Positions 1 to 11,738 of a stretch of DNA of 64,000 bases are shown here, one piece after another. Under the pieces are notes generated by a model. The model saw only the letters and a program-made list of their open reading frames with translations. It made no database searches and was not told the origin of the DNA. The translations under genes and the position numbers were made by a program. How positions within the stretch are numbered: position 1 is the first letter of the stretch; each line of letters opens with the position of its first letter. The stretch is from Dirofilaria immitis. Its lineage: Eukaryota > Nematoda > Chromadorea > Rhabditida > Onchocercidae. The stretch spans positions 1,674,001 to 1,738,000 of the forward strand of contig JAKNDB010000107.1 in NCBI GenBank assembly GCA_024305405.1, in the 5' to 3' direction.

Positions 1-2930
1 ATCTAACTATGTGCCGTTCCGTACACCTAGTACCAAACGAAACAGTTCAAAATCAAAAACTAAGAACAAAAAAAAAAAATAAGAAAGAGTGAAATATTTC
101 GAGAATGATTTCTGTCATTTTGTAAGAAAAAAAAAAAAGAAAAATGATTTATTACACAAATAAAATTTGCTAGTGGTTAGTGGTTAAATCTGACAGCTTA
201 AGTAAGTGTTCGATCATTTAGTTAAAATTAGTAAATTTCGAAATGTTTTAGTTTTTATTTTTTTTTGAAAGAGAAAGAAAAATAGGATAGATAGATTTAA
301 AAAAAAAATCGTTAATTTTATCATTTAAAAAATTATCATACGATTCAACATGGCATTTTGCAAAATAATTTTTCTCTAATCTTTTCTAATTAAGCTATAT
401 TTGTTGTTATCGATAAGATGATATGTAAATTTTGCTGGAAATTTTATTCAATGTTGATAGTTGTAGAAAAGATTTTAATAGCTATCGATAAGAATGATAT
501 GTAAATGTATACTCTTAAATAGTAAAGTGATATGCGAAGAAAGCAGATGAAGCATAATAACACCTTAAATTTCATAAAATATCGATCAGAAGATAATAGA
601 ATAAATTTTTGAACGATCTAATGTTTTAGAAAATTAAATAAATTCATTCCATTTCTTTCAAATTCCATAATTATCATTTAGCATAAATAAATTATACAAC
701 TTTATATCAGCATTTATCATTTATATATTTCATTTTTTCATCATTTATCTTTATTTGTTGTTTATATCATTCATCCATTTATCATCATTTCCTTTTGGAT
801 CAATATTATTTGGTTTAGTCTTTATCGATTAAGATTCGTTTTCTTTTTTTTTTTTTTTTTTATTCTAACAAAGTTACCTGAAATTAAAACCAATCACTGA
901 TTCAAGAATATTTTAAGGAATCAAAAAGTAAAAAACCTGTTTTGAAACAAACTTCCTTTTCAATTCTTTTTTTTTCGAAACACTAATAATTTGGCAAAAA
1001 AGAAAATGCCAATAAAATTTTTTTATTAGCTTCAAAAAAACAAAAATTTTATTGCTTGAAATTAAAAAAAAATCAAGCATTTCGAGAATTATGACGGAAA
1101 TAGCATAATGCTATTTTTAATTAATTTTTATTCGTTTAGGTAAGAAAAAAGTTTTTTTTTTTTAGAAAATTCTATTTCCTTTTTAAGCCAATTTTGTTGT
1201 TTTCGTGTGTTTTTTTATTTTGTCAATTTTTATCAGAGAAAATTGATGAATCATCGATCATTTCATATATTATCACTTTAGCAATGATTATTTCTAATCT
1301 TTGAATTCTTTTACTTCATTTTTAATCACTAAAAACTGTCATAATAATTTTGAAATTTTATAAATTTACAATATTACTTTAAATCTTTTCTTGAATAATT
1401 TAAATTTTCATCTTCTTAGCTTATCGAAAATTTTAAAATAATAACACAAAACTTATGAAATTCTGAAATCATTGAGCCTTTTTCAGTAATTGAAACTATA
1501 AATTAGATTTTCATATCACTTTGATAATTTAGATTATTATCATTTTGTTGAAAAAAAAAAATAATTTAGTATTTTTTATTTATTTACGAATATTCTCATA
1601 TTCTCATATTTTTTTCCTATATTTTTTTTTATTCGTACATATCAGATATGGTGTTAAAAATGAATTTATGATAATAATTGGATAATAGTTTAAATTAAAA
1701 GATGCAAATTTTGTAAGTATATTATTTGATATCTTATCAGAGATAATTTTTTTGATTTTAAGCATAAATTCTTCTACAGTATCAATCAGTAATAATTCAT
1801 TTTAGCTTATAGAGAAGGGCGAAGTCAATTTTTGTTTTTCATAACTTCTTCCGGAATATTGTAGAATTTACTACATGCTGAAATAGTAATAATAAATTTT
1901 ACATTAGGTGAAAGGCTCAAAATTCAATCCTAAAATTGATTTTTTTTCTTAAATATATTTTTTATAATTTATAGATTTCACAGATGAGTAGATAGATAAA
2001 AGGTGAAATAAATGATAATATATTAGTGATTTGATAGTGTATGCGAATTTCTTAGTTGAATGAAGTTGCACTTCTTGATGACTATCAAAATATCTACATC
2101 TATTGATTGTGATAATTTTTTTTTTTTTTAATGAAATTTGGTTCCGTGAATTTCTTGAAAAACGAAAAAAAAAAAGCGAACAACAGATGCTCTGAATTAT
2201 GGAATTGACAATCTTTGTTAATCAATTCATTTAATTATTTTTGTTTTTTTGTCCATCTTTTTTTTTCATTCAATATTCTTATCCTGAATTGATATGATGT
2301 CATCAAATTTCATCGATAACTAATCACATGATATCCATTATCAGGTTTATAACAATTGTTGATAAAGATGTATGTATGATCTGTCTATTTTGTTCAATAA
2401 ATTGTCATACTAAAGCGTCCATCTGAACTCTAAAACATCAGATTATATCGGTCTTTTATACTTGCCTATTCAATCTTTCTATTTAGTCTTCTTAATCTTA
2501 AGTTTCTCTCTGTCTCCTTTCGATCTGATCTATCTGAGGGAACAGCTGCTACACTTGGAATATTCTCGCCTGATCAACCGTACTAAATGACAAGCTAATA
2601 TTCATATCAGGCTTTTGCTATGGTTGTTGTTGGTGATAAAAATGTTTTGGTAATACGAATTTGCAATATCACTATATTACTTCTTCTTCTTCCTTCTCTC
2701 CTTTCTCTTCTTCATTCCCATTCTTCCGCTCATTCCTTCCCTTAATATCTATCTCTTCGGATTAATATTTGATCTTGCAATATGTATATTTTCAACAATT
2801 TAATTTAATTATTCTAGAAAATATATACTATATTAAATAATCAATAATTCATTAATTATTCAATTATCTCTTATTGAAATTTTAATTTTTTTTTCTCAAA
2901 TTTTTGCATATAATCTCTTTGCATTATTGG

Positions 2931-3090
2931 AATAACAATAATAATAATAATAATATTGAATAAAAGTAATAATAATAATAATATTGAATAAAAGTAATAA
3001 TAATAATAATAATATTGAATAAAAGTAATAATAATAATAATAATAATATTGAATAAAAGTAATAATAATAATAATAATATTGAATAAAAG
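2931..3090. repeat. Compound minisatellite of AAT runs with a TATTGAATAAAAG spacer
   Basis: Five successive blocks each hold a variable AAT/TAA microsatellite followed by the same spacer, TATTGAATAAAAG. Because the spacer is nearly invariant while the AAT count varies, the array probably grew by unequal exchange or slippage of the whole unit. Confidence 0.85.
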
Positions 3091-5049
3091 AAAAATTCAT
3101 AATTTTTGCAAAATAAATATGTTTAGTTTAATTTCTATTTTATTTCTGATTAATTCATTTTTTTTATTTTCAAAATTATTTGAAAATAAAATTTCTATTG
3201 TTTTTATATTTTGAGATTATTTTTCCATTTTTTTCAGCAATAGTTCAAAAATTATCATAAAAAATAAATAATTTAAGAAATAAATATTAACAGAAAAAAT
3301 TTTATAAATTAATTATCATTATCTTATCATTTTAAATAATTTATCAATCAAAGTAAAAAAAAAAAGTGTAATTTGTTAGAGAAAAGAAAGAAAAAATATG
3401 GAGAAAAAGTTAAAAAATTTTTAAGATTAAAATTTAATTTCTAAATTTTTTTGCACATAATTTCAAATCGATTATTCAAAATTGCATAATATTAATTTGT
3501 TTTATTAAAAATTTTAACACTACACTTTCGTATTACTTTCTTTCAAATTAAATTCCGCACTTAATTTTTCCTGATAACCTTTGATAATCTATTTGATAAT
3601 ACTTGTAAAATTGTGCTTAAAACAGTTTTATTATTTCAATTCATATTTTAATTATAAAAAACAAAAATAAAGAAAGAATTGATCATTCGTTTAATTTTAT
3701 TCATATTAGTTAGATTAATAATTTAATTGAATAAATTAGATATGATACATAATTGATCATAGCAAATAATAGGAGAAAAGAAATAATTTAATTCAAATTA
3801 CTGATAATATCGATGATAATGTGATATTTTAAATCAGAAATTTTAATCTCATCGAAATTTTCGATTTAAAATATTTAAAAACGATTATCATTGTTAATTA
3901 TATAATGATTATATTTGATCAGATATTTCATAAAATATTGATCAGTTCATAAATTATTGTATCTAATGATATGTAGCATAAAAAAGTTTAGCATTTTTTT
4001 CTAATTTCTTGATATCTTTACAACCATTATTTTTTAATTATTACCTAATTTTGTTTTTTTCTTAATTTTATTTGCAACTTAATTCTTTTCAAAATTTATT
4101 ACCTTAATTAATTAATTGTATTGATTATTTAAAAAAATTGCTTTATATAAAATATGATAATATATAAATGGTTATATTTAATTTTTTAAAAAAATTTATC
4201 ATATCTGATTATGATAAGCGAATTAGCATAATAATAGCATGCTGAGATTTCTGAAATTTTCTCATTTCTTTGACGAATTTTTCGTCCTTTGAATGATCAA
4301 ATGATATGACTATTTGAAAGTTTTGAAGATAGGAAATAAAATTTTAAATTTTATTTTTCAAAATGAAGCAATATTCATAAGAGATTCAGAGGATTCAAAA
4401 ATTGACAAATATCATAATTATCATATTATCTAATATTTCAGTTCTGTTTAGGGAATTTTGATTTCGTTCTCTTTCTCGAATAGAAAAGTATAAAATTTTA
4501 AGTATGACCTCATTTATTAGGATCGAATGATTCCTGTACAATGAATTTCTAGCACATAATACCTCTATATAGCGGATTTTTTCAAGTTTCATGATACATT
4601 TCAGCTTATCAATAATTGAAAAATATAATCATTTCTTCGCATAAAAAATACGAAAAATATATTGAAATTTTAAAGCATACATTTGTACTTAACTTAGTTC
4701 ATTTTTTTTTTTGCTAATTTATTTATTTGTTCAAGTAATTATAGAAAGAATTAAAAATTTTCTGGTTTTTTTTTCATTTATTTCATAAAATATTTTATCA
4801 ATTAAAATTTCTTCATTTATCAATATATCACTGCAAAAGATAAAAGTTTAGCATTAATTGAACTTTATTCAGTGCAAAATTTTATTTCCTTAATGTTTAA
4901 TGCTATTAATGATAAGTGATAATTTTTGCCTAATTCATTAGCTATTTTCTCGTAATGTTCTAGTACTTCCTGCTTTTGCTATCTAAGATCGATCATTTTA
5001 TTCTCGAGAATTAGTTATTCTAACTTTTAGCTAGAGCTCAAGCTAGAAT

Positions 5050-5142
5050 GCAGAAACTATAATGTTTAACACGCTAGCATGCTAGCAAGTTAGCATGCTA
5101 GCAAGTTAGCAAGGAAGAAAGCTAGCGTTTGCTAGTTAGAAT
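5050..5142. repeat. GCTAGC-rich palindromic repeat cluster
   Basis: The unit GCTAGCAAGTTAGCAT and shortened variants occur in tandem, with more GCTAG and TAGC copies on both sides. GCTAGC is self-complementary, so the cluster can form small hairpins. It lies just upstream of a GC-richer island at 5195-5400. Function unknown. Confidence 0.7.
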
Positions 5143-7027
5143 ATGTTGAATAGGTTGGGAAAAAGGATGAGTGCAGGAATGTTGAAATTTATATAGTTTG
5201 TCATTTGTAGTATACTACGGCCTTTCTTTTCTTATATCCTTCTCAGTCTGTCCGACGCTTCAACTTTTTGATATACAGCTGAGACTGCTGTTAGCTCGAG
5301 CTAAAGCTATCAATCCGACCGCGTTACTTGAAGTGAATTGCGCCCTGCCTCTTCCCGTTCCATCGGTTTCTTCTTCTTCTTCTACTTCGTTGTTACCTTT
5401 TTGCTTTTTCCATCAGATTCCAACTTGTTGCTTTCTGTCCTTTCGATTAATCTTCCGCTTTATTTATATTATTAAGAAAAAAAAATGTAAAAAAGAAGAC
5501 AAATGAAATGAATTTTCCTGCCTTTATACTAAAAAAAGTGAAATAATCATTAAATTTAGCAACAAAAGATATTTTCATATTAGGATATTCTGTTATATAG
5601 GTTAAAGGTTAAAGGTTAAAAAATAAATAGTAAATTAAATTAGAAATATAGGTAGGAAAAGAAAAGGCGGTGAAATTTATGTCTATCATAAGTTTATTTC
5701 ATTTAATATAATATAGAATTGATTTAATTTCCTAAATCATTGATCTGTTTTTTTTTTTTTTATTCTATTGATTGATTTAACTAATCATTGATCTTTTGTC
5801 ATTTTTTTCTCATTCTATTATCAAAATTTTATTTTCGTTAGAAATATTTCAATCATTAATTTGGTTAATCATTTAAATTAACGAATTAATATTAAAATAT
5901 TTGGAATTATTTCGTAAATTTGACAACAAATCAATAAATCATTTTAAATAATTTGATAAGAATCTAACATAATTAGTTTTTGCCTAAGGAAAGATTTCTA
6001 TGTTATGTATCGCTTATATCTTTTATCCATTATCATCATCATCATTGCAATCATCATTGCGTTCTGATCAGTCAAACTGATTGGAAAAGATAATCCAAAC
6101 AATGCTTGATTGATTTGTAATGCATATTAGTAATAATATTTTCTATGATTACAATTCTTTTCATTTTATATATATACATATATATGCTTTTGTTTGTATT
6201 TTAATTTAAACATTTCTAATTTAAATTTTAATAATTACAAATATATAAAAATTTTATGCTAAAAAGCATTCGTAGCATTAAGAAGCAAAAATTCTTTAAA
6301 ATAAAAGCATTCTTTAACGGATCTTTTTTTTTTGTTTTTTTTTTCAGCGAAAAATACTAAAAATTTTTGGAAATTGTCCATTTCAAAGAGACATAATGGC
6401 GGTAAATAGCATTAGCATAAAATGATCCTATGCAAATCTCTCATTTTATGATAAAAGTTTATGGATATAAGAGAGGAAGCAATAGATTAAAATGAAAAAA
6501 AAAAAAAAAAAAAGAAATTGGAAAGATTGAAACGAAATTATAGAAAGGCGGCCGACCGATTTCACATATGTTATTTTATCATTTTCTTTGCATATATTAC
6601 TATACTGCCTATATTATTATAAAAATAAAAATATCAAAATTTATTGGCAATAACTTCAAAAATAAATTACTTAAATAATTCATTCTTATCTTACGAATAT
6701 AACCTTTGACCTAAGCTATTCATAAATGATAGCAATAATCCTTTTAAATTTGCAAATATGGATTACATAGAAAATAATTCATGATATTTTATTCGTTTTT
6801 TCTTTTTTTTGGCTATGAAAAGTATAATTGATTATTTCTTTTACTAATAATATACATTGTATTTAATTTTCAATCTTTATTTTCATTGTTTATTCATTAT
6901 ATTTTATAATGATATTAAATTTTTAATACTAAGTGAGCAAATGACCTCATTGTGGTCATTTATTAATAGATATAGCAATCTATCAATCATTTTTCTACTT
7001 CAACATTATCATTATCTTTTAAAAAAT

Positions 7028-7117
7028 CAGTATTGTTTATTGTTATTTTTGTTTTATCAGCATTGTTTATTGTAATTTTTGTTTTATCAGCATTGTTTAT
7101 TGTTATCTTTGTTTTAT
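7028..7117. repeat. 30-bp tandem repeat, three copies
   Basis: Copies begin at 7028, 7058 and 7088 with the core CAGCATTGTTTATTG, differing at only a few positions. It lies in gene-free DNA. Confidence 0.85.
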
Positions 7118-7475
7118 TTTAAAAGTTATAGCAATAAGAATTCATTCATTTATGCCAAAATATTAAATTAATGAGATATCGCTGAATTTTTGAAAATTTC
7201 AAATTTTTTTTAAAACAATCAATAATACTTTTATATATAAAAATATATATATATATTTGTATCGTCCAAATACAGTAATAGATTTAATTTGTCACTGAAT
7301 ACGGTAGGAAAAATAATGAAAAAATTTGACAATAATTAATTGTCCATGAAAGCTTGAAAAATTATCATTAATTTTAGCAATTTATTTATATGCAGTACTT
7401 GTTTTCTTGATATTTTATCATTTATTATATGTTTTCATATATTAAAATTGTTCCTTATTTTCTCTTTTTTCTTCG

Positions 7476-7505
7476 TCTTCTTCTCTCTCCCTCCCTCTCT
7501 CTCCC

Positions 7506-7541
<36 letters not shown>
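7476..7541. repeat. CT/TCCC microsatellite
   Basis: A polypyrimidine tract of CTCTCT interrupted by CCCTC. On the minus strand it translates as Arg-Glu repeats, which explains a spurious ORF there. Confidence 0.85.
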
Positions 7542-7546
<5 letters not shown>

Positions 7547-8426
7547 CGATCATGAATCCTAAGTGAATTGTCCTTTATGTTGTAAATTACGGACCATAAT
7601 TTGCTCAAACTGTTTGGTTTATCATCATTTCTCATCCCTTATTTTATTCGACCTTTTCTTTCTTTTTTTTTTTTCTAAAAAAAAGAAAGCATTGATATTT
7701 CTGTGTATTTGAATAAAATGATCGTTAACTTCTTTTAATGTACAAAATGTAAAGTTTGTATTTGTTAGAAATTCAGGTGCTATTGATTGTTATTACTATG
7801 CTAACAACTTAATGCAATCTTTTGTTGTATCAATCATTTTTCAACATACTTTATCTTTTCCATATTCTTCATATATTATGAAAGATAAGATAAAAAAAAA
7901 TATAAAATCGATTAATTAATTATATATATAATTATCTGGTAATGTTTTAATCTGAATTATTTAATAATTATCATTTGATTATTTTCATTAATGAAAATCC
8001 TTTTTCATCTTTAATTTATTACACAATAAATATCATTAGAAAAAATTTTTTAAATTAGCAGCAACGATTGATTAATCTAATCTTTTGAAATCGAAAAATT
8101 TCTTTTTTCTTTTCTTCTATTCTTTGATCAAAATTTTTCTTATCTTTTTCCTTTTTTTTTTTAATTTTACTTAATTTAGGCTAAATATAAAATTAATAGA
8201 TATTTTATTTTGCCATAATGTCTAAATAACTATAAATTTTCATTTATTTTTATTCGCAATATTTCAAATAATTTTAATTTGATATATAATTTTATTATTC
8301 ATTGAAATTTTATAACATTTTTGATGCAATGCGATTAATTTTCTTGGCTATTTTTTACATTTGTTAAAATTAAAAGAAAAAATAATAAAAGCGAAGCAAA
8401 TTTTGCATGATAGAAATGAATAGTTT

Positions 8427-8486
8427 GATAGCGAATTATGAATAGCGAATTACGAATAGCGAATTGTGAATAGCGAATTGAGAATA
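8427..8486. repeat. 14-bp tandem repeat, four copies
   Basis: The core AATAGCGAATT is followed by three variable bases (ATG, ACG, GTG, GAG) in four tandem units. Confidence 0.8.
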
Positions 8487-9017
8487 TGTATAGATCGAAT
8501 AGCTTATATACATTGGTACATTTCTTTCTTTCGCCTTCTTGTTAAATAAAATATGAAATTGCAATGAAACAAAATGGATATTTATTTGAGATAAAAAAAT
8601 TTTCATATGTAATTTTTAAAGAAGAAAAGAAAACGAATTAGATATTATTTCATGTCAAATTTAATCGTTCTTTTTAATCCAAAAGATTAAATTTTCATTT
8701 CATAAAAAACAAACAAACAAACAAAGAAAAGCAAAAAAAAAGAACGAAATAGCAATAATAATAGCATACTTCTTAAAAAAGAAAAAAATATTATTGATAA
8801 TTTGCTTAAACTGATAATATATTTTAAAAATTGCTAAAAATAATCATTCGGATCATTTTCAATATTTTTTTATCTGTTAAGTAAAACGTAAACGTAATTG
8901 AAAACTGCTGCCTACTGTAATCGAATCGCTTTTATTCTATTTACTTGTTTCAAGGCAATCATACTTTTTTTCCTTCTTTTTTTTAAGTGATGCAAATTTC
9001 TTATTTGATTCGTTTCT

Positions 9018-9135
9018 TCTTCCTTCTTCTTCTTCTTCTTCTTCTTCGTCGTCTTCATCGTCTTCATCGTCGTCTTCATCGTCGTCTTTGTCGTCATCTT
9101 CATCGTCTTCGTCTCCTTCTTCTTCTTCTTCTTCC
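9018..9135. repeat. CTT/CGTCTTCAT compound microsatellite
   Basis: CTT triplets flank a CGTCTTCATCGT block. Both strands give long low-complexity ORFs (Leu/Arg or Lys/Thr/Met), which I reject as genes. Confidence 0.85.
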
Positions 9136-9583
9136 CTATTTCAAAAATTTCAAAAAACGAAAAAAATTTGTTTCAATTCGGCGCCAATATAAATACTAAA
9201 TTTCTCCATTACTATTTTTACTGTCGTATTTTCTTTTTTTTTTTGAAAAGAAAAGAAAAAAAGAAAATATATTTTATCATTTTATTTATTGATAAAGTAA
9301 ATTTTTCTAATGAAAATTTATTATTTCGACCTAAAAAATTATTTTTGTTTGTTTCATATGAGAAAGAAAACCTTTCAAACAATTTTCCAATCAATTCAAT
9401 CTAAAAGAAAGGTGAAAAATAAAAAAAAATTTTTTTTTTTGTTAAAATAAGGCGGAAAGCATAGGTGATAATTTATTGTGCGCAATCAACAATTGGCGCA
9501 TTTGAAGTTTTGGAAATGAAAAATTGAGGAATGTAAGCCACACCCAATCATCAGATATATTTTTTCCATTTTTTCTTCTATCG

Positions 9584-9584
<1 letters not shown>

Positions 9585-9621
<37 letters not shown>

Positions 9622-9673
9622 TATCATCATCAACATCAAACTCACAACATTTTCTCTCGTTTTCATCTTTTCC

Positions 9674-9707
<34 letters not shown>

Positions 9708-9830
9708 TTCTAATTTGTTCACCTTTTTTTTTTACCTTTCTGAATATATTCCCATCCCCTATTCCTCCTCCTCTTCCTCCTCCTCCTGTTCTTCCTCCTC
9801 CTTCATATTCTTCTTCTTCTCCGTACTAAG
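9585..9830. repeat. ATC, CT and CCT microsatellite string
   Basis: In order: an ATC run at about 9585-9635, a TC run at about 9673-9712, and CCT/CTT-rich pyrimidine to about 9830. The ORFs across it (poly-Ile, poly-Met) are artefacts of the triplet repeat. Confidence 0.85.
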
Positions 9831-11404
9831 TTCACCTCCCTAAAGCATTTGTTTCGAGAAAAGAAGTTATGAAATGAAGGAAAAAAAAAAAAAAACAACA
9901 TTTAACGGTTTAGTTCAACATTTCCTTTTTTTTTTTTTTCCTTGTCGTTCCTTGTCTTAATGTAATGATTATCAATTGTAAGCCAATTAATTACCGTTTC
10001 ATTCGAGATTATTTGATTATTTCATTTTTTTTTTTTCTTCGATACCTTTTCATTTAAACATTTTATTTATCATTCGTTCATTTCATTTCCTTTCAATTTT
10101 TTTTTTTTTTTTTGTTCCGATTTGCCTTTTCAATTAATTAATATTTTATTAATTAATCAATATTATTAATTATCTTATAATATGATCAACAATTATTATA
10201 CTGCTTTAATAAACATTAATATTGATATTATTTAAACAAATATAAAATAATAAGTCAATCATATGTAATTAAATCAATTTAACATCTTTTTTTTTTTTTT
10301 CAAAATAAAAGAAACTTTATTTAGCCAATAATATATTGATAAACGAACAATAAATTCGTATTGTTATATAGTTAAAATTAGTAACACATATATTGATATG
10401 TTTTTATCAATTTAAATTATTATCAATATACTATTAACATCATTATTATATTATTAAAAAATTTTTATCAATAATCTTTACTACTTCTATTAACTTTATC
10501 ATTACTATTAATGATTCGATAATTTATCATAGCCATTCGGATTCATACTTAATTGATATGATTCAAATGTTAAAGATGAAAGTTGAAAAAATTTTGAAGA
10601 AAATAAAAGGATAAAAAAGAACTTGAAGGAAATTATGGAAATTATTTATTGCAAAATAATTTACATAAATTATCAATTAGGAGTTTGTTAATTAGATGAC
10701 GAAATGATAAGGTTCGTAATTTTTATACTATTCAAAGCAAAGTTTTAAGCATGAAAATATTATCAGAATGATAATAGGTTATTTTATTTATGACACGCAT
10801 ATATTGTTATCAAATTGTTTCCGTAAACATTCTTATCGGATCAGATTTAGGTCAAATAAATAATTTATGGAAGAGCTGCTGCATTTGTTTTGATTGATTA
10901 ATCATTACAATATTTTTTTATGACATATAATTTATGTTTACAATTGTGTCCTCTCCTAATTTTTTCAATCTTCTTCTTAAAATGATAAAATTATTTTACG
11001 TTTTGTTATCATGACAAAAAAAAAGGAAAATTAATAATGGTAGAAATTAAATCAATGTTTAAAATTAATGAGTAATAGTTTGATTTTCAAATTAAGTTTG
11101 ATTATTTTTTGAAAGTTTATGATTCAAAATTTCAAATTTACAATTCTTAATATAATTTAAATTTTCTCATAATTTGTAATGTAATATAATTTAAATTTTC
11201 TGATAACTTTCATTTAGTAATTTTACTTTTTGATTTAAAACTTATACTCATCGTTAATTGTATCTAACAGTTGAAGTTATCAAAATCAATGAATTATTTT
11301 TAAAGAGCGGTTGTTTAAAATTGAAGAAATGATGTATTTTCGACGATCGATATATTTATTATAATTAATGTTACAAATAAGTTAATATTTTTCTATGTAT
11401 TTTA

Positions 11405-11415
11405 TTTTATTGCAG
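11405..11415 (+). promoter_or_regulatory. Probable splice acceptor in the 5' UTR (cis or trans)
   Basis: TTTTATTGCAG ends at 11415, about 210 bases before the zinc-finger start codon, after a long T-rich stretch. It fits a nematode acceptor and could receive either an upstream 5'-UTR exon or a spliced leader. A second, weaker acceptor (TTCATTGCAG) ends at 11469. Which is used cannot be read from sequence alone. Confidence 0.4.
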
Positions 11416-11628
11416 AATAACTATTAAATCGATGATGCTAAACAGAATTTTTCAAAGATTTCATTGCAGCTGACAATTTTGCTAATTTTATCGAAGAACA
11501 TTTATGGTATATTCGATAGTAAATACTACTAAATGATCCAATCATTATTCATCATTTATTAAAAACGGACGATTATAACTTCAAGAGAAAACGAAAAAGA
11601 AAAAAATTCGACAGAGAATATTTCAAAA

Positions 11629-11701
11629 ATGGAAGTACATCAATCACTTCCAGCACGATATTTACATAATCCGTATTTGGTTAAAACCGATACAACATTG
11701 C

Positions 11702-11738
<37 letters not shown>

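Larger units (their letters stand above)
1..11413. other. Gene-free 5' region, AT-rich, satellite-laden
   Basis: No ORF here has coding character. The longer ORFs are T-rich, or encode microsatellites such as CTT/ATC runs. The stretch holds long A and T homopolymers, several minisatellites (listed separately) and a few GC-richer islands at about 2500-2660, 5000-5450 and 9510-9550. A clean GTAAGT splice donor lies at 202-207, so part or all of this region could be a very long 5'-UTR intron of the zinc-finger gene. That is an inference. Confidence 0.6.

Noticed and set aside
1..90. Open frame from the window edge (LTMCRSVHLVPNETV)
   Set aside because: Too short, ends in Lys codons from an A run, and cannot be distinguished from UTR sequence.
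5198..5506. 102-residue plus-strand ORF
   Set aside because: It crosses a GC-richer island but ends in a Lys run, contains a TTC-repeat Ser tract and has no domain or convincing start context. Kept only as a composition finding.
9524..9829. 101-residue ORF with poly-Ile and Pro-rich end
   Set aside because: Entirely explained by the ATC, CT and CCT microsatellites.
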